64,000 bases of DNA, taken from assembly GCF_007997225.1 (NCBI RefSeq), contig NZ_VORM01000001.1, positions 248,001 to 312,000 of the forward strand, read 5' to 3'. The position numbers were made by a program, and so were the translations under genes. This stretch comes from Subsaximicrobium wynnwilliamsii (GTDB lineage Bacteria > Bacteroidota > Bacteroidia > Flavobacteriales > Flavobacteriaceae). Of the stretch, positions 50,800 through 59,499 are shown piece after piece; within the stretch, counting starts at the first letter, position 1, and every line of letters starts with the position of its first letter. The notes under the pieces were generated by a model. The model searched no databases and had not been told where the DNA came from. It saw only the letters and a list, made by a program, of their open reading frames with translations.

Positions 50800-52491
50800 A
50801 TGAAAAAACTAATACTACTCACACTAATCGCTACCAGTTTAAGCTGTAAAAACAGCGTTTCTGATGCAGAAAAAGAGATGAAAGAGACTTCCAAAGAAAA
50901 AACGACTGCCAGCCTTGAAACTCCTTTTATATGGGAAGCCGCAAATCTTTATTTTTTGATGACCGATCGTTTCAATAATGCAGACCCGTCAAATGATGTC
51001 AATTTCGGGCGTGATAAAAAAACTGCAAAGTTGCGCGGTTTTGAGGGTGGCGACATCAAAGGCGTAACCCAGAAAATTGAAGACGGTTATTTTAGCGATT
51101 TGGGCATCAATGCCATTTGGTTAACACCTGTGGTAGAACAAATACACGGTGGCACCGATGAAGGCACCGGAACTACCTATGCCTTTCATGGCTATTGGAC
51201 CAAGGACTGGACCGCATTGGACCCTAATTTTGGAACCAAAGCCGATTTAAAAGCACTTGTAGACGCAGCTCATAAAAAAGGGATCCGTATTGTTTTGGAT
51301 GCGGTGCTCAACCATACAGGCCCAGTAACAGCTAAAGACCCGGTTTGGCCAGATGCTTGGGTGCGCACCGGTCCTACCTGTACCTACGAAGATTATGAAA
51401 GTACCGTGGCTTGTACACTGGTGGATAACCTTCCTGACATCAGGACAGAAAGTGATGAGGCTGTAGAATTGCCGCCACAACTCGTTCAAAAATGGAAAGA
51501 TGAAGGACGTTATGATGAGGAAATCGCTGAGCTGGACGCCTTTTTTGAGAAAACAGGACATCCTAGAGCACCGCGATTCTACATCATGAAATGGCTGGCC
51601 GATTATATTACCGATTTCGGTATTGACGGGTATCGCGTAGATACCGTAAAACATACCGAAGAAAGCGTATGGCAAGAATTTAGAAGCATTAGCGATGCTG
51701 CCTTTGCAGAGTTCAAAGCCAATAATCCAGAAAAAGTACTCGACGATAACGGATTTTATATGGTTGGTGAAGTCTATAACTACGGAATTTCTGCGGAGAA
51801 AGCTTTTGATTTTGGAGATAAGAAAGTCAATTATTTTGACAAGGCTTTCAATAGCATCATCAATTTCGAGCTGAAGTATGATGCTGCCAAACAAACGAAA
51901 GAGGCCATTTTTAAACGCTATTCTAAAGTGCTCAATGGCGATATGCAAGGTTATGGCGTGCTCAATTATTTGAGTTCGCATGATGATGGGAGTCCCTTTG
52001 ATGCCAAGCGTGAGAATCCCTATGAGACGGCGACCATTTTAATGCTTACGCCTGGGGCAGCCCAAGTTTTTTATGGTGATGAATCGGCAAGGATTTTGGA
52101 GGTTGAAGGCACGGAAGGCGATGCGAAACTGCGTTCCAACATGAATTGGGAGGCCATAAAAAATGATGCCAAAACTCAAAAAATTCTAGCGCATTGGCAA
52201 AAATTAGGAACCTTTAGAAGCGAGCATCCTGCCATTGGTGCCGGTGTGCATCAAATGATCACCCAGAAACCCTATGTGTTTTACCGAAGCTTTAGCAAAG
52301 GCGATTTTAAAGATTTGGTAGTTGTGGGACTGGATCTGAAAGCTGGAAGCAAAACCTTGAAAGTTTCAAGCGTTTTTGAAGATGGAACGCTGTTGCACGA
52401 TGCTTATTCTGGCCAAGATGTAGCAGTCAAAAATGGTAACGTTAGCATAAATTCTGAGTTTAGCATCGTGATGTTGGAATTGAAAAAATAA
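50800..52491 (+). CDS. GH13 alpha-amylase lipoprotein
   Basis: 563 aa from the ATG at 50800 (MKKLILLTLIATSLSCKNS, lipoprotein signal). An upstream TTG at 50755 would read out of the repeat and is rejected. The GH13 barrel shows IVLDAVLNHTG, DGYRVDTVKHTE (nucleophile Asp), YMVGEVYN (acid Glu) and NYLSSHDDGSP. An insert with Cys (TCTYEDYESTVACTL) follows the first motif and may form a disulfide. The C-terminal sheet ends the chain. It looks like a periplasmic or surface alpha-amylase, the last of the plus-arm glucan genes. Confidence 0.92.
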   Translation: MKKLILLTLIATSLSCKNSVSDAEKEMKETSKEKTTASLETPFIWEAANLYFLMTDRFNNADPSNDVNFGRDKKTAKLRGFEGGDIKGVTQKIEDGYFSDLGINAIWLTPVVEQIHGGTDEGTGTTYAFHGYWTKDWTALDPNFGTKADLKALVDAAHKKGIRIVLDAVLNHTGPVTAKDPVWPDAWVRTGPTCTYEDYESTVACTLVDNLPDIRTESDEAVELPPQLVQKWKDEGRYDEEIAELDAFFEKTGHPRAPRFYIMKWLADYITDFGIDGYRVDTVKHTEESVWQEFRSISDAAFAEFKANNPEKVLDDNGFYMVGEVYNYGISAEKAFDFGDKKVNYFDKAFNSIINFELKYDAAKQTKEAIFKRYSKVLNGDMQGYGVLNYLSSHDDGSPFDAKRENPYETATILMLTPGAAQVFYGDESARILEVEGTEGDAKLRSNMNWEAIKNDAKTQKILAHWQKLGTFRSEHPAIGAGVHQMITQKPYVFYRSFSKGDFKDLVVVGLDLKAGSKTLKVSSVFEDGTLLHDAYSGQDVAVKNGNVSINSEFSIVMLELKK

Positions 52492-52772
52492 AAGGTGTCT
52501 CTAAATCCAAAAATGTGTAACTTATGTATTGTATGTTCATTTTGACGCCCCGTTTAGTTGGGACTGGCCACCTTCCGAAGATAAAAAGGATTTCCTGGCG
52601 GTTTCGTCAAAGACAGTGAATGGAGTAATCGTGAAGTTTACTTCGGAAGGAACCCCTTTTGGATTCTGAGCCCTGTTCCTGAAAATTTGGCGTAGATCTA
52701 GATCCAGGAAAATGCCTTTGATACGCCAGCAGCCATGGCACCGCATTTAATAACCTTTAAAAAAATAAGACT
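52492..52772. other. Gap with a long inverted repeat and a coding-like relic
   Basis: CCTTCCGAAG (52571-52580) and CTTCGGAAGG (52641-52650) form an exact 10-bp inverted repeat 60 bases apart. A plus frame from about 52540 reads FDAPFSWDWPPSEDKKDFLA and on to a TGA near 52669, which looks protein-like but has no start and no match I recognise. It could be a remnant of a lost gene or chance. Confidence 0.35.
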
Positions 52773-53270
52773 ATGAAAACTTTTATCACAACCCTCATTT
52801 TTATCAGTTTTTTAATCGGCAACGCCCAAGTTGATGGCGTTGGTATTGGCACAACTACACCCAAAAGCACCTTGGACATCAATGGGAACTTATCGGTTAA
52901 AGTTGTTGAGCTTATGGGTGGTGGTGCTAATGCTGCAACACCAATTGATGACGGTGTTTATATTAGTTTAACCCCGAGTTCTGGCAGTCCAGAATTCATA
53001 TTGCCCGATGCAACTACTGTTCCTGGGCGTGTATATGTACTGCGGAATATTTCTGATACCCAAGAAGCAGTGATTTATACGTTTGGTGGCGACTCTGCTG
53101 CTAACTCAGGTGCTGGCGTTGAGTTTTACGCAGGCAATAGTAGAGTAAGTTCTGAATCGGTGGTTATGATGCCTGATGCGACGGGTACGCCTGGAAGTGG
53201 AGAAAGAACCAAAACCCTCATTTTTATGAGTGACGGGAGCAACTGGACTTACGGTGCTTTAGGACTTTGA
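52773..53270 (+). CDS. Small secreted protein with an IGTxxPxxxLDINGN start motif
   Basis: 165 aa with a signal peptide (1-18, IGNAQ). The mature start VGIGTTTPKSTLDINGN is the phrase found at the head of many Bacteroidota surface and tail-fibre-like proteins. The rest is Gly/Ser/Thr-rich beta with GDSAANSGAGVEFYAGNS and ends SDGSNWTYGALGL. Only two aromatic-rich strands stand out. No T9SS tail is present, so it is probably released or periplasmic. Function unknown. It stands between the glucan locus and the GAF gene on the same strand. Confidence 0.75.
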   Translation: MKTFITTLIFISFLIGNAQVDGVGIGTTTPKSTLDINGNLSVKVVELMGGGANAATPIDDGVYISLTPSSGSPEFILPDATTVPGRVYVLRNISDTQEAVIYTFGGDSAANSGAGVEFYAGNSRVSSESVVMMPDATGTPGSGERTKTLIFMSDGSNWTYGALGL

Positions 53271-53492
53271 GATTTAATATTTAGGAATTAGGGCCGTCTC
53301 AATCACAGCAAGATTCAAACCAACTCCGCGATAAAAGGGAGGAAATTATATGCGCAGAAAAATTATTAGGATAAATAAGGTAGAGACTTGACTCAAATTT
53401 CGGCATTAACAGCAAGCCATATTTTAAAGTAAGAATCCCATCACATCATCAACAAAACATTAGTTTTGTAACTTTAAATTAGAACGGCGCTC

Positions 53493-55877
53493 ATGAAAGA
53501 TATCAACGACAGCACAGAACTTCCCTTTAAGCTTAAAATCAGTTTTGATAAGCTGTTGCAGCATTATGAGACCTTGGCAAAAAGTGATGATCAGTTTTTG
53601 TCAAAAAACGCCTCACGTATTCTAAAGATTCAAGAGCCTATCCCAATCCTGAGAGAAGGTTTTACCGACATCAAGTATCTAAAACAGTATGAACAAGAGA
53701 TCAATGTCATTCTTCAAGAGTCCTTTAGTGAGGTTTTGACCCATAATGAAATCAAGACAGCTTCCGTTCCATTTCACAGCTTGAGGTTCAATTCTTCAGA
53801 ACGTTTCAAGAAAATCATAGCAACCGCAGGAACTGATTTTGAATTGGAAGTGCTCAACTTACCTGAGAACGATAAATATATTTTAGCCTGCACCATCATT
53901 CTCAATGCGGTGTATGGCTACCAATTGGATTTTAGACGCCCATTTTTTTATGAGATTCCAGATGCAAAGGGCATTATGCGTCGCTATAAGATTCTCTATA
54001 ATGCCGATTTCACAGAGATCATAAAAACCCCAGAAGCACCAGAAATCACTCAAGAAGATTATGATATGCTCTTGGATAATTTTGGAAATATGGACCTTTG
54101 GCGGGAAAAATTCCCACCCAACAGCTATGTGTTTAAGGGTTTCGTGGTTAGCAACTTATTTGATACCACCAATGATGCAGCGATTTCAGAAATCAAATCC
54201 ACGCTTCTGGTATCTGGAAAGCGCCAAAGCGACAATTTTATTGGTGATTTTCAAGACACCTTTAGGGCCTTATTTGGTGTGAACGATATTGAAGTGGGCT
54301 TTGTGATTTACAATAAAGAAGACGTCACATTTGAACGGGTCATTGGTAAGGGCATTAAAAGCTTCTTACTCTTCAATAGTGATGTTGAAAATTGTGAGAC
54401 CGCCCTCTGCCACGGGTCTTACGATGCGATTTTAAAAGACAATCGGTATTTTTCAATTTCAGATGTCGATAAGTATTTTGAGCTAACCAATGGCGAGGCG
54501 CAATTTGGTAGTTTGCATGAACAACACATTCAAAGCGCCATTTTTGCGCCAATATTTGGCAATAATGAACTTTTGGGCGTATTGGAGTTGGTCTCAAAAA
54601 CACCAAAGGCACTCAATAGTATCAATGCCAATAAACTGGAAGATGTGATGCCATTTATAGTCATGTCGGTATTGCGCTCTAAGGAAGAGGAAGCCAATTT
54701 GATTCAAGCCATCATTCAACAGGAATGCACCTCAATCCATCCAAGTGTGTCTTGGAAATTCAGGGACGCTGCACGCCAATTTATAAAGGATAAGCAGGAG
54801 CTTGGTAATGAGGCAGTGTTTGGAGAAATCGTTTTCAAGGACATTTATCCCTTATTTGGTCAAATGGATGTCAAAGGCTCATCGGATGCTAGAAACATAG
54901 CGACCCAAAAGGATCTTGCCTTACAATTGAATTACGTGTCGAAGATTTTTAATGCGATTCTCAATACTGAAATGCTTCCGATTTATGAGCAAATGCAGTT
55001 TCAAATGGAAGCGTTTTCCGAAGAATTGAAAACCGATTTCAAAGTGGATACTGAGCAACGTGTGGTTAACTTCCTTAAAAATGAAATCGAGCCCGTTTTA
55101 AAATTTCAGTCCAAAAAGAATAAAGCACTTCAGCCAGAAATCGACAAGTATTTCAATAAAATAGACAAGTCACTCAACTTGTTATATTACTACAGAAAAA
55201 ATTATGATGATACCATTGCGCTTATCAATAGAAATATGACGCAATTGCTGGACCAAAAGCAACAGGAAGCCCAAAAGATGTACCCGCATTATTTTGAGCG
55301 CTATAAAACCGATGGTGTGGAGCACAACATGTATATTGGCGAGACCATTACCAAAATGGATAGCTTTAACAAGGTGTATCTCTATAATTTGAGACTTTGG
55401 CAATTACAGGTCATGTGCGAGATGGAAAACAACTATTACCAAAACCGAAACATTTATCCCATGGCTTTGGATGTCGCTTCCATGATTTTGGTATTCAACC
55501 AACCACTCTCCATTCGCTTTAGAATGGATGAAAAACAGTTTGATGTTGATGGTACTTACAATGCCAGATACGAGGTGTTGAAAAAACGTGTGGACAAAGC
55601 CTTTATTAAAGGTACAGAAGAGCGCGTTACCAAAAACGGAAAAATTACCATTGTCTATTCTCAAAAAGAGGATGAACAGGAATATTTGCAGTACGTGCGA
55701 TTTTTACAAGCTAAAAATTTGCTGGATGAAAAATGCGAAGTTTTTGAGCTTGAGAATCTACAAGGGGTCACTGGTTTGAAAGCCATAAGCGTGGATGTGC
55801 TTTACCACACCGATAAGGCGGATAGCGACCAAAAACTGTATACTTACGATGACCTTATCAAGCAGCTTGACAATTGA
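53493..55877 (+). CDS. GAF-domain protein of unknown function
   Basis: 794 aa, soluble, no signal peptide. A GAF-type sensor domain is likely at about 265-400 (SISDVDKYFELTNGEAQFG, HIQSAIFAPIFGNNELLGVLELVSK). Long helices follow and no output domain such as a kinase, cyclase or EAL is visible. A nearly all-helical region of about 470-700 may form a coiled-coil. Its stop is back-to-back with the stop of the HD/PycTM gene (TGATCA at 55875-55880), with no spare base between. A sensing partner of that gene is possible but unproven. Confidence 0.72.
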   Translation: MKDINDSTELPFKLKISFDKLLQHYETLAKSDDQFLSKNASRILKIQEPIPILREGFTDIKYLKQYEQEINVILQESFSEVLTHNEIKTASVPFHSLRFNSSERFKKIIATAGTDFELEVLNLPENDKYILACTIILNAVYGYQLDFRRPFFYEIPDAKGIMRRYKILYNADFTEIIKTPEAPEITQEDYDMLLDNFGNMDLWREKFPPNSYVFKGFVVSNLFDTTNDAAISEIKSTLLVSGKRQSDNFIGDFQDTFRALFGVNDIEVGFVIYNKEDVTFERVIGKGIKSFLLFNSDVENCETALCHGSYDAILKDNRYFSISDVDKYFELTNGEAQFGSLHEQHIQSAIFAPIFGNNELLGVLELVSKTPKALNSINANKLEDVMPFIVMSVLRSKEEEANLIQAIIQQECTSIHPSVSWKFRDAARQFIKDKQELGNEAVFGEIVFKDIYPLFGQMDVKGSSDARNIATQKDLALQLNYVSKIFNAILNTEMLPIYEQMQFQMEAFSEELKTDFKVDTEQRVVNFLKNEIEPVLKFQSKKNKALQPEIDKYFNKIDKSLNLLYYYRKNYDDTIALINRNMTQLLDQKQQEAQKMYPHYFERYKTDGVEHNMYIGETITKMDSFNKVYLYNLRLWQLQVMCEMENNYYQNRNIYPMALDVASMILVFNQPLSIRFRMDEKQFDVDGTYNARYEVLKKRVDKAFIKGTEERVTKNGKITIVYSQKEDEQEYLQYVRFLQAKNLLDEKCEVFELENLQGVTGLKAISVDVLYHTDKADSDQKLYTYDDLIKQLDN

Positions 55878-57143
55878 TCACACCCAAAAACTTTGGGTCT
55901 TATCTTGCTGTATATAGCTTGTGGGTGCCAATGGCTGTGGCAACACGTCGTCAATGTTTTTACCGTTGGTTTTCAAGGCCACAGCAAAGGTAATGACCGA
56001 GACAATGATGCCAATCATAAACACGGTGTAGGTAATGCGCAGGATTCGGTATTTGCGTTCTAGAACAACCCCTAAAAAGTAAAGGTCTTTTGTAAGTGAG
56101 CTGTACACATAATTTTTATCCTTGAGCAACTCAGTGATTGCCCACTCAAAATCTTCCAGTTTCATTTTATGGAAATTCCCAAAAAAGGTCAAATTCACAT
56201 CCTTGTTTTTGACATCTTCTTTCGTAAACTCCCCACTGGTAATGTTGGGCCTCGTAGCGATAATGGATAAAATCATGGAAACAACGCAAAACAGGGTAAA
56301 AATGGCTGTGGGATAAATAAGATAAGCGTTATTGTCTAATTTAGCGATCATGTTTGCCAATACCAGAGAGATGATAATGGCGTTTACCGATAGTAAGATG
56401 TTGGCCTTGGTATCGGCAATGTCACTTAGTTTGATATGGTTTCTCAAGGCCACGCGGAAAAAGGTCTGTATGCCACGCTCCGGACTCTCATTTTTGTACT
56501 GTGCTTTGTATTTGGCCTTTATTTTCTCTTTATCGTATTTCCGTTTTTGCTTTTTCTTGGCTTTCAATAAATCGGTAAGATTCTCCTCTTTGGATTCTTG
56601 CCAATTTTTAAGGGCATAATCGGTGTAATACTGATGTTTTTTAGACAGCATTTTGATATTTTCATCGCGCCATTCCTTACCTGTAAACGATTTGATTTCT
56701 CTAAGCTCCAACTCTTTTCTCAAGAATTCGCTGGCCTCTTCAAAATAATCCTTCCCAAAGTGGGAGGAGTCGGCATCTCTTATGATTTTATCCAACTCGG
56801 TTTTGGGAGAGTCGTTAAACTTAGTCGCCATGATGCAGGCATTGACTTTTTCAATAACCGCTTGATCCACATTTTGTTCGTTGAGAAATTTAGTGCCTAT
56901 TTCAACACTGCGCTCTTCATGATTCTTGGTGCCATCAATGTAACCGGTATCGTGAAGTAGGGCGGCAAGTTTCAATATCAAGATATCTTCTTCAGAAATT
57001 TCAGAATGTTCTATAATTTCTTTCGTGCTCTTTAAAACGCGCTCGGTGTGTTTGTAATTGTGATATAGGTAAGATGGATCGAGTTCATTTTTGAAAAGCT
57101 CAAAAACGAATGCCTCTGTTTTTTTGATCAGGTCTGATGCCAT
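55878..57143 (-). CDS. HD phosphohydrolase fused to a Pycsar-type membrane effector domain (PycTM)
   Basis: 421 aa. The HD domain (about 10-130) has the ligands in YHNYKH, LLHDTGYI (H64-D65) and RDADSSHFG. A basic, Lys-rich linker (195-215) leads to a PycTM-like region with three predicted helices (about 249-267, 274-297, 369-390) and the conserved HIKLSDIADTKANILLSVNA. PycTM is the membrane effector of Pycsar cyclic-pyrimidine anti-phage systems. HD domains can hydrolyse cyclic nucleotides or (p)ppGpp. No pyrimidine cyclase is seen here, so this may be a free-standing signalling protein rather than a defence unit. The start at 57143 is preceded by a TATTTTTG -7 element. Confidence 0.82.
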   Translation of the reverse strand: MASDLIKKTEAFVFELFKNELDPSYLYHNYKHTERVLKSTKEIIEHSEISEEDILILKLAALLHDTGYIDGTKNHEERSVEIGTKFLNEQNVDQAVIEKVNACIMATKFNDSPKTELDKIIRDADSSHFGKDYFEEASEFLRKELELREIKSFTGKEWRDENIKMLSKKHQYYTDYALKNWQESKEENLTDLLKAKKKQKRKYDKEKIKAKYKAQYKNESPERGIQTFFRVALRNHIKLSDIADTKANILLSVNAIIISLVLANMIAKLDNNAYLIYPTAIFTLFCVVSMILSIIATRPNITSGEFTKEDVKNKDVNLTFFGNFHKMKLEDFEWAITELLKDKNYVYSSLTKDLYFLGVVLERKYRILRITYTVFMIGIIVSVITFAVALKTNGKNIDDVLPQPLAPTSYIQQDKTQSFWV

Positions 57144-57174
57144 AATATGCTGTGGATTTTATAGGGTAAAATTA

Positions 57175-57182
57175 CAAAAATA
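57175..57182 (-). promoter_or_regulatory. Candidate -7 element of the HD/PycTM gene
   Basis: TATTTTTG on the minus strand matches TAnnTTTG and lies 32 bases before the ATG. No TTG occurs at the expected upstream spacing, so this is a partial promoter call. Confidence 0.35.
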
Positions 57183-57337
57183 TGAGGATGCGCTTTCTTA
57201 TTTCACGTCTAATATGGATGCATATCAATCCTTTCTTCGCAATTTGTCGTAAAAGCGTTAAATTTACTAGCGTAACAAAACATCTGAACCTAAATTATCG
57301 ATTATTTTCGTAACAATTGAAATTTTCCAACAAACCT

Positions 57338-58483
57338 ATGAATTTAGAAACAGCTTATACTGAAACCCGTAACAGGTTTGTCAATATTTGCAAGGGTTTA
57401 AAAACCGAGGACTATTCGGTACAGCCCGCGATTTTTGTATCTCCTCCAAAATGGCATCTGGCACATTCGTCCTGGTTTTTTGAGCAGTTTGTGTTGGTAA
57501 AATACCTACAGGGCTATGAAATCTATGATGAGGATTTTTCATATTTGTTCAATAGTTATTATAACAATGCAGGCAAACGTGTTTTGAGACCCAATCGCGG
57601 TTTGATGACTCGCCCTGCTGTTGATGAGGTGTATCGCTATCGCAAACATGTTGACCAGCACATGCGCCGTTTTTTTGCTGAAAAGCCTTCCGAAGCCGCA
57701 AAAGCGGTAATTCTTTTGGGCCTACAACATGAACAACAGCACCAGGAATTGTTTTATTACGACATCAAATACATCTTGGGCAATCAACCCACATTTCCTA
57801 AGCTGAAACAGCACCTCCAGCTCAAAGAAATCAGCTCTAAAGCCAATTGGATTTCAATAGATAAAGGCTTATATGCAATTGGTCATCAAGGCGATGGCTT
57901 CTGCTATGATAACGAATTGGGACAGCATCAAGTGCATCTCGAAGCCTTCCAAATACGTGACCAATTGGTAAGCAATGCCGAATATTTAGAGTTTATGGAA
58001 GCTGGTGGTTACAGCGATTTTAACCTTTGGCATGCTGAAGGTTGGGATTTTATACAACAAGATCAAATTGAAGCACCAGCCTATTGGCACAAGGTTGATG
58101 GTATTTGGCACAACTATACCTTTGACGGGTTTGTTAAGGTACATCCAAAACAGCCCGTGATGCACTTGAGCTTTTACGAAGCATTTGCCTTTGCGGAATG
58201 GAAGCAGATGCGTCTCCCAACCGAGTTTGAATGGGAAGTGGCATCAAAGCATTTAAATTATGGTCAACTTTGGGAGTGGACCTACAGTGCATACCTGCCC
58301 TATCCCAATTTCACAAAAGCACCTGGCGCCCTGGGCGAATACAATGGCAAATTCATGATCAATCAAATGGTGCTTCGAGGAGCTTCCGTAGCCACTTATG
58401 CCAACCATAGCCGAGCAACCTACCGCAATTTTTTCCATCCACAACTGAGATGGCAATTTGCAGGACTAAGACTAGCGAAATAA
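57338..58483 (+). CDS. egtB: EgtB-type non-heme iron sulfoxide synthase (ergothioneine pathway)
   Basis: 381 aa from the ATG at 57338; an upstream TTG adds a poor extension. The DinB-like N-terminal domain holds the iron ligands in SPPKWHLAHSSWFFEQ and LQHEQQHQELF (HxxxHxE). The C-terminal half is the FGE-like fold (AIGHQGDGFCYDNELGQHQV, RLPTEFEWEVA, VLRGASVATY, RATYRNFFHP, FAGLRLAK). EgtB couples trimethylhistidine with a thiol using oxygen. The next gene is egtD, one base away, so the pair forms an operon. Confidence 0.92.
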   Translation: MNLETAYTETRNRFVNICKGLKTEDYSVQPAIFVSPPKWHLAHSSWFFEQFVLVKYLQGYEIYDEDFSYLFNSYYNNAGKRVLRPNRGLMTRPAVDEVYRYRKHVDQHMRRFFAEKPSEAAKAVILLGLQHEQQHQELFYYDIKYILGNQPTFPKLKQHLQLKEISSKANWISIDKGLYAIGHQGDGFCYDNELGQHQVHLEAFQIRDQLVSNAEYLEFMEAGGYSDFNLWHAEGWDFIQQDQIEAPAYWHKVDGIWHNYTFDGFVKVHPKQPVMHLSFYEAFAFAEWKQMRLPTEFEWEVASKHLNYGQLWEWTYSAYLPYPNFTKAPGALGEYNGKFMINQMVLRGASVATYANHSRATYRNFFHPQLRWQFAGLRLAK

Positions 58484-58484
58484 T

Positions 58485-59423
58485 ATGAACAACAACTTTG
58501 CAAAAGACATTGCGGAAGGCCTTACTTCCGAAGAAAAACATCTGCCCTCAAAATATTTTTATGATGATAATGGCAGTCGCATTTTTCAGGAAATCATGAA
58601 AATGCCAGAGTATTATCCAACCGATTCAGAATTTGAGATTTTGTCCCTACAGGCCAAGCAAATTGTGGAGCAACTCCAGTTCGACCAAGCATTCAACATC
58701 ATTGAGCTTGGTGCCGGCGATGGCTTTAAGACCTTTAAGCTTCTGGAATATCTGGTTGCGGCTAAAATTGATTTTGATTATATGCCCATCGATATTTCGC
58801 AAGAGGCCAATGATTTGCTGCATGCCAAATTGAAGGAGCGTTTGCCAAACCTCTCTGTCATCCCAAAAACGGGTGATTATTTTAAAGAGCTAAAAAAGAT
58901 AGGTAAACAGGAACGTCCCAATCTTTTGTTGTTTCTTGGCGGAAACATAGGTAATTACCTCGATGCCGATGCGGAAGCTTTGCTATTGTTGTTCAATAAA
59001 TACATGCATGCTGGCGACAAGCTGCTCATTGGTATTGACCTCAAGAAAAACCCATTGACCATTTTTAAAGCCTATTTTGATGATGCAGGGATTTCAAAAC
59101 GCTTCAATATCAACCTGCTCATAAGAATCAACCGGGAGCTCAATGCCGATTTCAAGATCGACGATTTCGATTTCTACTGCCACTACGATCCCATGAGTGG
59201 TGACGTGAAAAGTTATCTCGTGAGCCTCAAAGCACAAACTGTGCAATTAAAAGCTTTGGATATGAGCATCGATTTTAAACAGAATGAGCTCATTTGGACC
59301 GAGCTCTCAAAAAAATACACCATCCCGCAAATTGAAGCTTTGGCCGCACGAACCAATTTCAAGGCCAAACATCATTTTTTAGACTGTAAGTACTACTTTA
59401 CAGATAGTCTCTGGCAAAAATAG
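58485..59423 (+). CDS. egtD: EgtD-type L-histidine N-alpha-methyltransferase
   Basis: 312 aa, adds three methyl groups from S-adenosylmethionine to the amino nitrogen of histidine to give hercynine. Family features are LPSKYFYDDNGSRIFQEIM, MPEYYPTDSEFEIL, the SAM-binding IIELGAGDGFKT, and LLLFLGGNIGNYLDADAE. Length matches the family. Together with EgtB it supplies the core two steps of ergothioneine-type synthesis. No EgtA, EgtC or EgtE gene is next to it, so the lyase step must be elsewhere, or the product differs (for example with cysteine as direct donor). Confidence 0.93.
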   Translation: MNNNFAKDIAEGLTSEEKHLPSKYFYDDNGSRIFQEIMKMPEYYPTDSEFEILSLQAKQIVEQLQFDQAFNIIELGAGDGFKTFKLLEYLVAAKIDFDYMPIDISQEANDLLHAKLKERLPNLSVIPKTGDYFKELKKIGKQERPNLLLFLGGNIGNYLDADAEALLLLFNKYMHAGDKLLIGIDLKKNPLTIFKAYFDDAGISKRFNINLLIRINRELNADFKIDDFDFYCHYDPMSGDVKSYLVSLKAQTVQLKALDMSIDFKQNELIWTELSKKYTIPQIEALAARTNFKAKHHFLDCKYYFTDSLWQK

Positions 59424-59499
59424 AATTGAGCTCCTAAAAAAGGAAACGCTCAAGAAAATCGTATTTTTGCGCCTGTTGGTGGTGAGAAAATTAAATCCT

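Noticed and set aside
53493-57143. Complete Pycsar anti-phage system
   Set aside because: Only a PycTM-like effector domain is seen; no pyrimidine nucleotide cyclase gene adjoins it, so calling it a defence system is not supported.
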